Below are positions 9,565 to 20,892 of a DNA stretch of 64,000 nt, in pieces. Source of the stretch: Tricholoma matsutake. Taxonomy: Eukaryota > Basidiomycota > Agaricomycetes > Agaricales > Tricholomataceae. Below the pieces are notes generated by a model, which saw only the letters and a program-made list of their open reading frames with translations, was not told the DNA's origin and did not search any database. The position numbers were made by a program, and so were the translations under genes. The first letter of the stretch is position 1. The number at the start of each line of letters is the position of its first letter. The DNA lies in the NCBI GenBank assembly GCA_026075535.2, contig AP026539.1:1364001-1428000 (forward strand), in the 5' to 3' direction.

Positions 9565-12500
9565 TCAAAATTGCATACAACCAAAGTCCGTGACTTGAAT
9601 GCGATGTGGTGCAGCAGTGTGCCATCAGTGGAATTCCTTGACTAACCGAGGGGCATTCACATCAGACTCTTTGACCCATGAGTTCTCCTCATACCCATAA
9701 CCCTTCCAATGCACCAAATACTGGAGTTTTCCTCAATGCAACTGGCTGTCCAAGATTGACTTGACTTCGTATTGGGGTTCTCCCTCAATCACTGTAGGCA
9801 GTGGTGGTGGGTGTGAATGGCGTCCCTGGAATGGATCTGGGGGAGCTGGAAGGAGTTTGACAACATGCAAGACTGGGTGGAATCTGGACATGGAGGCTGG
9901 GAGGCATAGACAATAGGCATGTGTTCCAACACACTTGATGATGGGGAAAGGTCCCAGGAAGCAATGAGCGAGTTATTTGGACGGACACATAGTGGAGATG
10001 TCACTGGAGTCAAGATAAACTCAATCACCAACCTTGTACTGAGGGGTTGGAGAATGGTGTTGGTTGTAAAAGCATGCCATGTCGTCCTTTGCCTTTGCCT
10101 CCTCCAAGCTATCCCGCATGTGTTCTGTGAACTCATTCACCGTCTTGATGTGTGAGGGAGTTTGGCAAGGTTCAAATCCCATGCGTGGATGTTGTCCAGT
10201 GTCTAAGAGGAAAGGGTTCTGTTGTGTGGAAGCATGGACATGGTTGTTGTATCCGAACTCGGCCAAGGGGAGAAGATCCTCCCAATTGTCCTGGCGTTCA
10301 TTGACAAAGATGCAGATGTACTGCTCCAGTTCCTGGTTGACTTGCTCAGTCTGGCCATCAGTTTGTGGGTGATAAGCAGTCGAAGCAAGGAGTTTGATTC
10401 CCAGAAGTCAGTACAGCTCATGAGTGAACTCTGCCATGAACTGAGGGCCACAATCAGAGAGGAAAGCACCAGGAAGTCCGTGTAATTTCCACACATGGTG
10501 GAGGTAGAGTTGGGCAGCACCCAGGGCACTGACAGTGGTGTGAGTGGGAATGAAGTGAGTGCATTTTCCCACTGAATCAACTGTGCACATCACCGCATCA
10601 AACCCATTTGACTCTGTTAACTCCACCACAAAGTCAACACTGACAACATCCCAATGACTTTCTGGAACAGGAAGAGGGTGTAGCTCGCCAATGGGTTTGC
10701 AATGAGGAATCTTGATGTGTAAGCAAAGGTCACAAGTGTGACAATACTGACCAATGACCCATGACATTTGTGGCCACCAATAATTCTGTGAGGTGAGCTC
10801 CAAGGTCTTCCAGCGTCCAGGATGACCAGCAATCTGTGAGTCATGGTGTTGGGATATGATTAGTGTTTTAAGGTCCAGTTCGGTCCAGTTTTTCGACCTC
10901 TAAGAGGGTTAACCGGGACCATAAGTGGTCCAGACCATGACCCTAAGTAACATAGACCATAACTGAACCGGTAAAAACCAGTTCTATCAGTTTGGTTACA
11001 GTCCAAAAAACCAGTTGAAACCAGTTTTTCCCCTGTTTTTTCACAACTAACTAAATTTATTTTTGTATACAAAATAAAATAAAGACATAAACACCCTGCG
11101 AGCAGTTGCTCGCAGTAGTGCAGTGTAATTACATAGTGAATGAAAAATTGAAAATGAAAATGAAAAGAAATAACCCCACCATCTCATGTTTGTAGCAAGG
11201 GTGGGGTGCTGCTGCTTGTCGCCTGTCGTTCATTAGCCTGGTTCACACCATTGGTTGTTCCCATTCCCCATTGTTCGTTGTTCCCCACGTTTGTCATTCC
11301 CCATTCTTGGTCGTTCCCCACCATTTATCGTTCCCATTCCCCACCGTTCATTGTTCCCATTCCCCACAGTTCTTTGTCCCCTGCTGTTCTTTGTTCCCTG
11401 CCATTCTTTGTTCCCTGCTGCTATTGTTTCCTGCAATTTGTCATCTGTCATTCATCAGCCTGGTTCCCCCCATTCGTCGTTCCCTGCTATTCATCATAGG
11501 TGTTATTCATCATTGTCAGCACCTCCATATGCCCCTATGAGCAGTGGCTCGCAGGCAGGGTGGTGGCACTGTGTGACATGGCATCTCTGAGTCATTGTTG
11601 TCCAGAAACAGGGTCTGTTGCAGCCCTGTGAGCAGAGGCTCACAGCAGTGGCATAGGGCACAGGTAGGGGTCGTTGTTAACAGGCAAGAAACTAAAAAGA
11701 AGAAATATTAGTTAGTTCATTAATAAAAGAAAGAAATCAAATAAAAAAACATGCCCTCTGCTTTGTGTTTGTTGGTTTGTGTGGTCAGGTGGTGATGCGG
11801 CGTCTCAAATGGTGCCACTTTTATTTTTGTGTAAACAAACACGTCAACATGTGATGTAAATGATGCATATGTGTTCATTTACTGTGAACAAATAAGTACA
11901 ACTCCTGCAACATATATAAACCGGACCAATTTGCATGGCATCCCCCCTCATAGGTAGCTTATTATATATAATCCATACTATTATTTATAGGGTCCATAAC
12001 CTAAGTGTAAAAGACCAGTTACAACCAGTTTCAACTGGTTTTATAACAGTTTTCGAATGTTTTCAAAGCAAGTTAACCAGTAACTGAACCGTGGTTTTGG
12101 TTACCTACTATTTTCAGAAACTTGGACCAGACCAAAGCATGGACCACAGTTTGGTCCAGTTTGGTCCTCGGTTTAGTCAAACCAGACCTTAAAACACTAG
12201 ATATGATGTGCCGGCAAAGGTCTGGGTCATTGGGGACATAGATGTGATCCCTGAAATACAACAAGTCCTCTTTTTCAGCCCACTCTGCCACATGCAAGGA
12301 AAGGGTGGATCCCTTCCTCAGTTCTTTAACAGCTCAGGCAACAACATCCTCATGTAAACTGCTATGGTTTGTGCAATGAATGTCATGTAGGATGTCCCAC
12401 TCCTTGCCCTGGGGTGCAATGCCTTCCAGTGCTTGAATGGTGAACAGGTCTGGCTGCAACAACACAATGTTTTGGTTGTCATCGCTGCCATCCCCATGGT

Positions 12501-14530
12501 CTGCATGTCGGGAGAGGGCATTGGTCTGCGACCCAGATGGTGGTGCAAGGAGAAGTCAAATCTGGATAGATACAGGGACCAACGAGTTTGATGACGGTTC
12601 AATTTCTTGGCCATCATAAAGTACTCGAGATTCTTGTGATCCATCCAAATTTCCACCTTGTGTTGGGCACCCTCAAGGAAGTGTTGCCACTCCTCAAGCA
12701 CATGCATTATTGCAAACATTTCCTTGTCATGGATCTCATAATTTTGCTCTACAGCACTAAGGCTTTTGGAGTAGAGCGCAACAGGATGCCACTTCTGGTC
12801 CTCCAGAGACTGCTGAGACAACACAGCACCCATCGCAAAGTCAGAACTGTTGGCTTCCACACAAAAAGGACCTGAATTGTCAGCAAAGGTAAGAATAGGA
12901 GCAGAAGTGACCATCTCCTTAAGCTTTTTGAATGCCTCCTGTTGTGCATTATCCCACCTCCATGCCTCCTTTCCTGTCAAGTCGAACAGTGGTCATGCAT
13001 GATGTGAGAAATCCTTGATAAAACACTGATAGAAATTGATGAAGCCGAGGAAAGACTGCACCTCTTTCTTGTTTGTGGGCATTGGCCAAGCCATGACCCC
13101 ATTCACCTTGATAGGATCCATCTCCACCTGACCCTCCAAGATAATCAGGCTGAGGTACTTGATCTTGGTCTTCTCAAACTCACACTTGTCCTGATGAAGG
13201 TAGAGTTTGTACCATCAAAGCCATTCTAGGACAAGGTGCATGATGCGATGGTGCTCTTCAACCATGTGAGTGAAGATGAGGATGTCATCGAGATAGATGC
13301 AAACAATGCCTTCAAGGATGAGGTCATGGAAAATGTCATTCATCATGGTCTGAAAGGTGGTAGACTATTAGTAAGGCCAAAGAACATGATGAGTGGTTCA
13401 AAAAGACCATGGTTGGGATGAAAGGCTGCCTTCCACTCATCTCCCTCCTTTATCCTCACATTATTGTAGCCCCAATGGACGTCGAGCTTGGTGACATATT
13501 GGGATCCACTGAGCTGGTTCACAAGTTCAGAGATGAGAGGTAATGGGTAGCAATTTTTGATCATGATGTTGTTGAGCCTTCTGTAGTCTTGAACTGGTCA
13601 AAGTGAGCCATCCTTCTTCTTGACAAAGAAAAAGGGAGAGGCCATGGGTGACTTTGATGGTTGAATACGTCCAGAGACCAGGTGCTCGTTGATGAACTGG
13701 TCAAGTTGTCACTGTTCTTCAGGAGAGAGAGGATAGACCTTGCAGGATGAAGGGGTTGCACTGGGGGTGAGTTCGATCATGTGATCCCATGGCTTGCGCA
13801 CAGGGAGAGAGTCAAATGATTCCTTGGAGAACACATCTCCAAACTCATGGAGATGAGGGAGCAAGAAATTAGTAGAGGATTTAGCAGCATTGTTTTTGTG
13901 GAAGGCCTCGGCAAGGCATTGGGATATGTTCGATGTAACACACACCTCGTGCGATGGATGAATCACAGTGTAGAAGATCTGATCACCTTCCTCCACTTCC
14001 CCTGGCTCCTCATCATCATCCGAGTCCAGCATCAGATCAGGAACCCCTTCCAACTCCACTTCAGGTATAGGCAGGGGTCCGGCATGACACTTCTGAGTAC
14101 GTCATATTGTGGCCTTCTGTCCATGACGTTCTTGCCTGGCTTCTGTGAAACAAGTATGACAGTGGGATGGACATCGGCTCATGGCAACCTCCCCAGTATG
14201 CCAGTTGACCTCTGGGTTATGGTCTCAAAGCCATGGATAGCCCAAAATCACCTTCTGCTTTCCTAATTGAGTGACAGCAAAAAGGGCACACTCACTATGA
14301 TCTTTGTAATGGAGGACCAGGTCTACAACCTCTCGGATGGCACCAGCTTTGTTTGGGGACCCATCCACATTATACACAGGTATTGGATGCAAGAGTGAGT
14401 GAGTATTTAGGTGATGTTGTTGAGCGAGATGGGTATCGATGAAGAGACTGGTCGCACCAGAATCCAGGAGCACAGAGACACCAAGTATCTGTCCAGTGTC
14501 GGTCGTCTGCAGTTCAATTGCTAGGTTCAA
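9565..14530 (-). pseudogene. Gypsy copy 1 pol (protease, RT, RNase H, integrase, chromodomain), inactivated
   Basis: Protease is at 14530-14225 with the active-site motif LLDSGATSLFI. Reverse transcriptase spans about 14059-13210 and carries the catalytic YLDD at about 13285. RNase H is at 12980-12320 (FCVEANSSDFAMGAVLSQQ). Integrase is at 10803-10021 (zinc-binding CHTCDLCLH, then HFIPTHTTVSALGAAQLY, then [13 protein letters not shown]). The chromodomain is at about 9790-9640 (GEPQYEVKSILDS, then [20 protein letters not shown]), with one TGA inside. A hAT-like element interrupts the stretch between RNase H and integrase. Most breaks are TGA codons and small frameshifts. Confidence 0.88.
10861..12199. 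mobile_element. hAT-like non-autonomous element carrying the hairpin module (locus B)
   Basis: Inverted ends are TAGTGTTTTAAGGTC at the left and GACCTTAAAACACTA at the right. The 8-bp duplication GATATGAT lies at 10853-10860 and 12200-12207. Gypsy copy 2 shows the unfilled site (GGGATATGATGTGCCGG near 48413), so the borders are exact. Subterminal ACCAGTT/GGTCCAGT repeats are numerous. On the minus strand the interior has GAGC..GCTC hairpins (about 11645, 11553 and 11114), a CCCC/GGGG stem-loop (about 11209-11170) and an intron-like CTAACTAAT..TTTTTAG stretch near 11700. It also has minisatellite-like GGGAAC/CCATT units at 11250-11430. No transposase is encoded. Confidence 0.93.
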
Positions 14531-14757
14531 GGAATGTGTAGAGGGAGTGGATGCAACAATATATTTGCGTGGTAGTTTATGCTCCCATTATTTAATTTTG
14601 GGGTGTGGAGCAGAGAAAGAGATGGGAAGAGCAGGTATGTCTTCAGCCAACTTCAAAGGGTCAGAGAGAGGAACAGTCACAGAAATGGATTCATTCTCCG
14701 GGGATTCAACTGACAAGACTTCAAAGTGGTTATGGACTGGCAGTGAGGGCATATGAT

Positions 14758-16011
14758 TCACTCGCTGCGAATAGAAAAATCCTGCTCCTCTACAACTTCT
14801 GACTTGATCTCCTCTGCAACCTGATCCTTTGCTTCCTCGACATCTACAAGCACCAACAAGTCTTGGAGGAGTTCATCTCGCCCCTCAGGGGTGAGCATGC
14901 AGATATCCTGGCAATGGGGACATGCTCCAGCCCTGTGCCCAGTTTTCCCACAGCAGTAGCAGAGATCCAACCTATGCGCACGGCTGTGGGCCACATCAAC
15001 ATCCATTGGTACTGGGACATTGATGGCTGGTGTGGGAGTCTGATGAACAGGAATGGGGTTAAGGTGGGGAATGGTTTGATTGAAGGTGTAGGGTGCATGA
15101 GTGGTAGATGGAGCATGGAATGCAGTGTTAAACGCCGCATTTGTGAGTTGGTTCTCATCACAGAGTGAAGCAGCTTCATACCAAGCATAGATATCATCAT
15201 CTGCTGGGCACCCTTCCAACATCTGTGCAATCTGGTCCTGAATTTCTCAATTGAGGCCCCGTTGGAACTTCACCACCACTGGTAGCCCACTCCCATATCC
15301 TGCCATGTCCACCAAATCCTTAAACTCATCAATATAATCGTCCACAGATCAACGTGCCTGGTGGTAAGAGGACAACTCGAGTTGTGTCACTGCTCAGTGG
15401 CGCTCATTGAGGGGACAAAAGTGGCGTACAAACTCAGCTCAAAAGTCACCCCAAGTGGAGAAAGGTAGAGAACCAAGTTCTTTAGTTTGATGCAGAATAC
15501 GGTCCACGTAGAGATAGGCGCATTTAGATTTCATGTATGTGAAGGCCCAATAAAATTTTGCAGCCTCATCGATGAATTGATGCAACTGGAGACTGATGTA
15601 TAACTCACAGGAATTAAGGAATGCACATCCCTGCACACATGTGCCATTAAATTCAGCAGGGGGAGATGGTTTGATCTGGGCATGCTCTTTAGTAGGTGCA
15701 TTTGACAGCACATCGTTGTTGGGTGCGCTTGGAGTTGCAATGGGGGGAATATTGGTCGTAGGGTTAGTCTGGAGGGTCCTGACAAAGTTTTCGATTGTAG
15801 ATTTAAGCAAATTGATTTGTGCATGTATTCCAGAAATGTCACTTTCAAGTGTGTCGGGGCATTCTGATGCATCCATGTAGCTAGGGGGCGTGTTTGGTGA
15901 AAATGGCAGCGCAGTAAAGGTGGGACTGTCTGGAACAGTGTGTAGGGAGTCTGTGGAGCTTTTGGAAGTGTCGTCCACTCTGTACCTGCCTATCTTGGGC
16001 AGTGCATTCAT
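14758..16011 (-). pseudogene. Gypsy copy 1 gag with CCHC zinc knuckle, inactivated
   Basis: It starts at the ATG at 16011, about 30 bases after the 5' LTR, with NALPKIGRYRVDD. A coiled-coil-like stretch (SGIHAQINLLKSTIENFVRTL) and a capsid-like region (FLNSCELYISLQLHQFIDEAAKFYW) follow. A single CCHC knuckle (CYCCGKTGHRAGAC) is at about 14945. An in-frame TGA after STWGDF (about 15439) is also present in the two other copies. Further TGA codons after GTPLR-type positions (QAR/SVDD and LN/EIQ) are matched by CAA in copy 2. Confidence 0.85.
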
Positions 16012-16041
16012 GATTTCAGGCCTTAGGGGAGAGTTTTCTAC

Positions 16042-16475
16042 TATATGTGCAACCTCAGCCTCTAGCAGAGGGAAATCCAAAGTTAAAATTATACTACATA
16101 CTACAGGGATTGGGGACACACCTAGCAAAGGGAAATCTGAAGAGAAAACTCTAAGGATCCCTTTGCCAATGCCCAGTATATGTGAAGATGACAAAAATCA
16201 AATAATAAACTAAAAATAGAAAAGGCAGAGATAGGCAGATCAAGGCCGCCGAATGACATCATACCAAGGGGTAGATGTCGGAAGGGGTGCTCCGCCTCTA
16301 AATATAAAACTGTCAACATGCACAAACATGATAGAAAGAGAAATTAGTAATAAAATCCAGAAAAATCATAGAAAATGAAGAATAGAAGGAAATGAAGTGA
16401 GGAAAAATATAGAATGAACGTAAAAATTAGGAGAAACACACAGGGCACCCCCCTAGTCCCCCTAGTCCCCTTACA
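16042..16475 (-). repeat. Gypsy copy 1, 5' LTR (434 bp)
   Basis: Same length as its partner. It has TATATGTGC at the internal end where the other copies have TATAAGGGC; most other differences are transitions. Confidence 0.92.
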
Positions 16476-16565
16476 GCTGTGTGCATCCTTTTACTACCAG
16501 TCTCACTCATTTCCTTATTTCATCCCCCTGATTATTTCTTTTCTTTATAAAGACCCATTTATTGG

Positions 16566-17044
16566 TAAGGCAAGGCAGGGGTAGGGGTATACCCTTGTGT
16601 TTTGGGGCTAAGGGTATGAGGGGTAAGGGTAGGGGTTTGGAAGTTCATACCCTTGCATACCCCTGTACCCTTACTCCTTAGAGGGTAATGCCAGGGGTAT
16701 GCTTATGTAAGAATATCATTTGATCTTTTCAGCTACAAAGACTCATATTCAAGATTTTCATCAATTAATTCAGATTTTGGGATTGTCCAACATGATAATA
16801 GCTTTCATATGTTAATAAGAGGTATTAATATGTGATATTAATATTAAATACAATAGCTATCAACACTTTTCAAATGTGCTCTAAATATGTTGATCTTGTG
16901 CCAAACCCTTGTACCCTTGACAAACCCTCCCATACCCTTGGCAACCCTTATGTTTCCATACCCTTACCCCTAAGGGTAGGGTGTTCAGGGGTAGGGGTAG
17001 GGGTATGAGATTTGACACCCAGGGGTAACCCCTGCCTTGCCCTA
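16566..17044. mobile_element. hAT-like MITE (479 bp) in the copia element
   Basis: Inverted ends TAAGGCAAGGCAGGGGT and ACCCCTGCCTTGCCCTA are flanked by TTTATTGG at 16558-16565 and 17045-17052. The interior is dense in AAGGGTA/TACCCTT repeats, which fits hAT subterminal transposase sites. It sits between the integrase and reverse transcriptase parts of the copia pol. Confidence 0.93.
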
Positions 17045-17764
17045 TTTATTGGAGATAGGGTCTGTGTTTGGAGGTCTCTGCACAAGTTCCCAAGTGCCCA
17101 TCTCCTTCAGCAAATCCAACTCTTCCTGCATGGTGATTCACCATTCTGACCACTCTGGGGAGTTCCTAGTGTCTTCTAGGCTGGTTAGTTCATCTCCTGC
17201 AATTATTGCATATATCTCTTCAATTGATAGGAAGGTTTCTTCACCATCTTCCTCTTCTGTAAAGGGATTTTGAAGGTATCGATAGTGGGTATGAATTCCA
17301 TGCATCTTTTGCAGTTCATTTATATCCACATTCTTCTCTATCTCATTCCGTTTACGCTTGTGCTTCTTGGGTTCAAGGTCTGGAGTTATATCATCAGAAC
17401 CTGTTACACCCTGAGGCAGCAGCATGCTTCCAGCAGACTCCCCCTCATGCAGTGCATCAGGTGTAATGGTGATTTGCTCTGAAGGTGAAGGCATTTCTGG
17501 TGGGTTGATATTTTGAAGTTTCTAGAGGTAAGTACCTTTTGCCTTTCCACATTATAATATTTAATTGCTCCAGCACTGTCATCAAATCCAACATATGCTT
17601 GGCACTTAGATTTCAGTAGCATTTTCCTCTGTTCTTTTTGTCCTTGTATTAAAACCCAAATGGGGCCCTGAATTCATGTAAGGTAGACACATTTGGTTTT
17701 CTATTATGCCAGCCCTTGTAAGGTGTTGATTTCTGAAGGTGCTTATTATACAATCGGTTCCTGA

Positions 17765-18391
17765 TAGTGCTTAAAGTCTAGTTTGGTTTGGTTTTTAGCC
17801 CAAAATCTGAAGAACCAAAACTGCAACTGGTCCATAGTTTCTCCAAATCTTGCCAAAACCGAACTGAACTGCATATAACTGGTCAATAACCAGACTATAT
17901 AGTAATTAGTACACAAGGTGTGAATTTCTCATTTCTGTAATAATTCATTGAAAACTGACTACCTGATCGCAGGAAAAACCCACAAGTCAGGTCACCATGA
18001 AGCACGGGTTCCTTTCCCATGATGATATATCCTGTGCCTCAGGTCACCATGAGGTGCAGGTTCCTTTCCCACAATGATATACCCCATGCTTCATGGTGAC
18101 CTGACTCATGGGTTTTGTTCCTGTGATCAGGTAGCCTGGATATGTACATAGTTATACTGTTGTATATAGTTATATGTTTGTTACATTCTAACTTAGGGAC
18201 CATAAGTCTAGTTGAGAACCGGGCTAAACTGGTCCTCAACAGTCCTAGTAAGTCTTGACAAGAATGAAAACTGAAGACCAGACTGCTTCAAGAAGTGGTC
18301 AAACTGGGACTGAAAGTCTGGTTACATCAGTTAAGGTCCGGTTCAGTTCCCAGTCTTTTTTTGGTCCATTGGACTGGACTTTTAAGCACTA
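17765..18391. mobile_element. hAT-like element (627 bp) in the copia element
   Basis: Ends TAGTGCTTAAAGTC and GACTTTTAAGCACTA are flanked by GTTCCTGA at 17757-17764 and 18392-18399. The termini place it in the same family as the elements at 10861 and 45029. The core (17959-18134) is a long imperfect inverted repeat with a CAGGTCACCATGA unit occurring in both orientations. Confidence 0.93.
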
Positions 18392-19459
18392 GTTCCTGAG
18401 ATAAGCCATGTGTAAAACTGTGTACTCCCAGAGAAATCCAGGAAGGTTGTTGGCAGTGAGCATAGCATGTGATAGTTTGACAAGTGTGCGGTTCATATGT
18501 TCTGCAATGCCATTCTGTGAAGGTGAGTATGGCACAGTTAAACAAATTTCTATACCATGTTCTTTGCACCAATTCCCCAGTTTCTTGTTTACAAATTCTT
18601 TTCCACAATCAATTTGTATCCCCTTCAGTTTTCAGTTTTGAGTTATCAGGTGAGCCAAATAATTGATTATACCTTGTGCTTGTCCTGATTTTTCCTTCAG
18701 ACATTCCACAGTAATATATCTCTTTGCATCGTCCACAAATAGCAGGTAATATTGATGTCCATTAATAGATTTGATCATGTATTTTCCCCACAAGTCAATA
18801 TGTGTCAATTATCTGGGTTCAGTGTTTCATTTGGAAGTTTTAGGAAAGGGTTCAATGTGTTGCTTTGCCTTAGTACACGCTATGCAATCTGGTTTTGGTG
18901 ACTGGATATCAACATTGAATCCATCCACTAATTTGCTGTCCAATAATTTTTGAAGTCCAGTATATGCAATTTGTCCAAAATGTCAGTCACAATTTGGAGG
19001 CACATCATTCCCAACAAATGTTTGATGAGCATGTGACCCATCAACATTTGGAAAGGTCTTAGTATTCTGTGATTGTCGAATAACCATCTCCATCTTGTAT
19101 AAATGGTTATCGACTTTGGTGCCATGAGCTATCTCTTGTAATAAGAGTGATTTGTCCCTCTCCACCTGTATATTTTCCTCTGGCATTGTCCCATTGCCCC
19201 AACAAAATCAAATTATTTTGCGTTCCAGGCACATGTAGAACATTTTCCAAATGTAGAATGTAACTTTGACATTTACATGTTGAAATTAATTCAACAGTTC
19301 TGTAGCAAAAATTGCAGGTCACTGACCTGCAATTTTTGCTTCTTTACCTCCTACACCTGTTACAGAAATATTTCCCAAAGGTGCATAATCAGCAAAGGCT
19401 TCTCACTGATGCATCACATGCAAGGTCATCGCTGAATCTGCTAACCAATCATAAAATAT

Positions 19460-20652
19460 CAAGCACTCATCATTGCCATCAGCATTACAGGCATTGAAAG
19501 TATCAAAATTATGAAGTTCTTCAAATGCAATATGCTCCTCCCCCACATTTGACTGATCTTTTCTTCTGCTTGTCCCCTCGCCTTTCCTCCCCTTGTCTTT
19601 ATTCTTGTCCCTCTTCTTCTTTCAGCAATCCTTTGCGTGGTGTCCATATTTTCCACAATTATAACATTTATTTCCTGGGTATTTGTGGCATTTACTTGTC
19701 CAGTGTCCAGGTTTCTTGCAGTGTTTACAATATGGTTTTGTGCTTTCTTTGTGATCCATAATACAAGCTTCCAGGGATTTACTAGTAGCTGACTGGGTAT
19801 TAACCAGGTTAGTGCTACCATTTCCATTACTCCCATTATTACTTTGATTGGCCCATATTTTGTATTCCTCCCATATTATACCTATAAACTGATCAGAGGA
19901 CATATGGCATTTTGGATCTGGGGTCATTGGCAGTCCCATTATAGGGGTCCACAAAGGTCTGCCAACTGGGGGGTAAGGACACTGAAATAGTTGACTTGAA
20001 TCATGTATCTGAAACATGAAATTCTGGGTTTGGAAATCAGTTAATTCTGTCGTGGAGGGACTTCATTGTATCAAGGTGTCTCAAGAGATCTCCTCCATCA
20101 TAAACCTTGGTTTCATATAATTGAGTTAATATAAATGTAACTGTCTGATGTGCCATATTCTTGTGAGTCACCAAAAGTGCATGGTACATTTTGTTTGCAG
20201 TATCCTTTGAGCCTACATGGTTCATCTGTGTGGAGGTTATGTTCTGAATTATAACCTGTTGGGCCCAAGTGTTGTTCTTGTCCCAGTTAGGTGTGCCTAC
20301 AGGATTATTGGGTCTTTCTACATCTCCAGTAATATATTCAGTGATGTTGCAATTGATAAAGACTCTGCATCCTTTCCTTCCATTTGTGCCAGTTCATGTC
20401 CATTAAATGATTGTGGTCAGACAACTTACTGACATTCAAATATTCCTTGGTTCAGATTAGTGCAATATATTCATGGGGTTCTGCTGTGGGTTCATCACCA
20501 TGAGCAGGTGTATTGCATGGAGCATCAGTTGTGTTTCCTGGCTCCCTCACTCTCAAACCTGAAGGATATGTTCTAGCACTTTGTTTAAGGGCTGCAAAGT
20601 GTATGTGTGGTACTGGTTGTTCAGGAGTTTCTCCATCTGAGTGTTGTGACAT
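19460..20652 (-). pseudogene. Copia gag with two CCHC knuckles, broken
   Basis: It starts at the ATG at 20652 (SQHSDGETPEQPVPH). A capsid part is readable at 20225-20037 (MNHVGSKDTANKMYHALL, then QTVTFILTQLYET). Two knuckles lie close together near 19720-19625: CKHCKKPGHWTSKC and CYNCGKYGHHAKDC. Frameshifts separate the pieces. Confidence 0.85.
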
Positions 20653-20689
20653 GGTAGGTCCAGATAATTTAAGCTATGTAGATAGGGCC

Positions 20690-20702
20690 AAGGCCCATAA
20701 CC
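20690..20702 (-). other. Copia primer-binding site, probably half initiator-tRNA type
   Basis: On the minus strand GGTTATGGGCC follows the 5' LTR end. It resembles GGTTATGAGCCC, the complement of the initiator methionine tRNA anticodon region used by many copia elements, with one mismatch. Assigned from memory of that tRNA. Confidence 0.5.
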
Positions 20703-20887
20703 TATTGGTGTTTATAATTGCTCAAGGAAGGGGGGGCTTATTATTGCACATGGTGAGAGTCAAAGCAAGACATAGACATCTTGTATACTCCTATTGCAGT
20801 ATTGATGCATACTATGATCTATATATAGCATGTACTAATAATAGAATTATTTACTTGGACCATGCATGGCTTGCCTGTATCCCAACA
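20703..20887 (-). repeat. Copia 5' LTR (185 bp)
   Basis: Partner of 7456-7640, same length; followed by the ACTAT duplication at 20888-20892. Confidence 0.9.
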
Positions 20888-20892
20888 ACTAT

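Larger units (their letters stand above)
9096..16475 (-). mobile_element. Ty3/gypsy chromovirus copy 1, inserted in the copia element
   Basis: LTRs of 434 bp lie at 9096-9529 and 16042-16475, flanked by the duplication GCTGT (9091-9095 and 16476-16480). Reading minus the order is gag, protease, reverse transcriptase, RNase H, integrase, chromodomain. A polypurine tract abuts the 3' LTR. It contains a hAT-like element at 10861-12199. Subtracting that and one 8-bp duplication gives 6033 bp, against 6036 bp for copy 2 (46653-53287). Many in-frame TGA codons make it inactive. Confidence 0.93.
7976..19455 (-). pseudogene. Copia pol (integrase, reverse transcriptase, RNase H), broken and split by insertions
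   Basis: Integrase core is readable at about 18400-19000 (IQIDCGKEF, then PYSPSQNGIAEHMNRTL). The link region is at 17150-17620 (QAYVGFDDSAGAIKYYNVE). Reverse transcriptase is at 9073-8860 (MEAYSPVVRMD, then QMDVRGAYLNSILQEEIYM) and 8742-8176 (WVDNLLLFALSD, then LLGSLQFIANSTRPDISY). RNase H is at 8179-7976 (KSKKQTIIALSPMEAEYVAL). The gypsy insertion at 9096-16475 cuts the start of the reverse transcriptase; removing it and one GCTGT copy restores KGCTQQPGYEYMEAYSPVV. Stops and frameshifts elsewhere show it is not functional. Confidence 0.85.
7456..20887 (-). mobile_element. Ty1/copia retrotransposon, minus strand, with nested insertions
   Basis: Two LTRs of 185 bp (7456-7640 and 20703-20887) are flanked by the 5-bp duplication ACTAT (7451-7455 and 20888-20892). 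Reading minus, the order is gag, protease region, integrase, reverse transcriptase, RNase H, which is the copia order. A GAGGGGGAG tract abuts the 3' LTR. Three insertions with their own duplications split it: a gypsy element (9096-16475) and hAT-like elements (16566-17044 and 17765-18391). Removing these leaves about 4.9 kb, a usual copia length. Coding parts carry stops and frameshifts, so the copy is dead. Confidence 0.92.

Noticed and set aside
10150..10200. GGTTCAAATCCC-like box considered as a tRNA T-arm
   Set aside because: It lies inside the gypsy integrase coding region and no cloverleaf can be formed around it; no tRNA or rRNA gene was recognised anywhere in the window.
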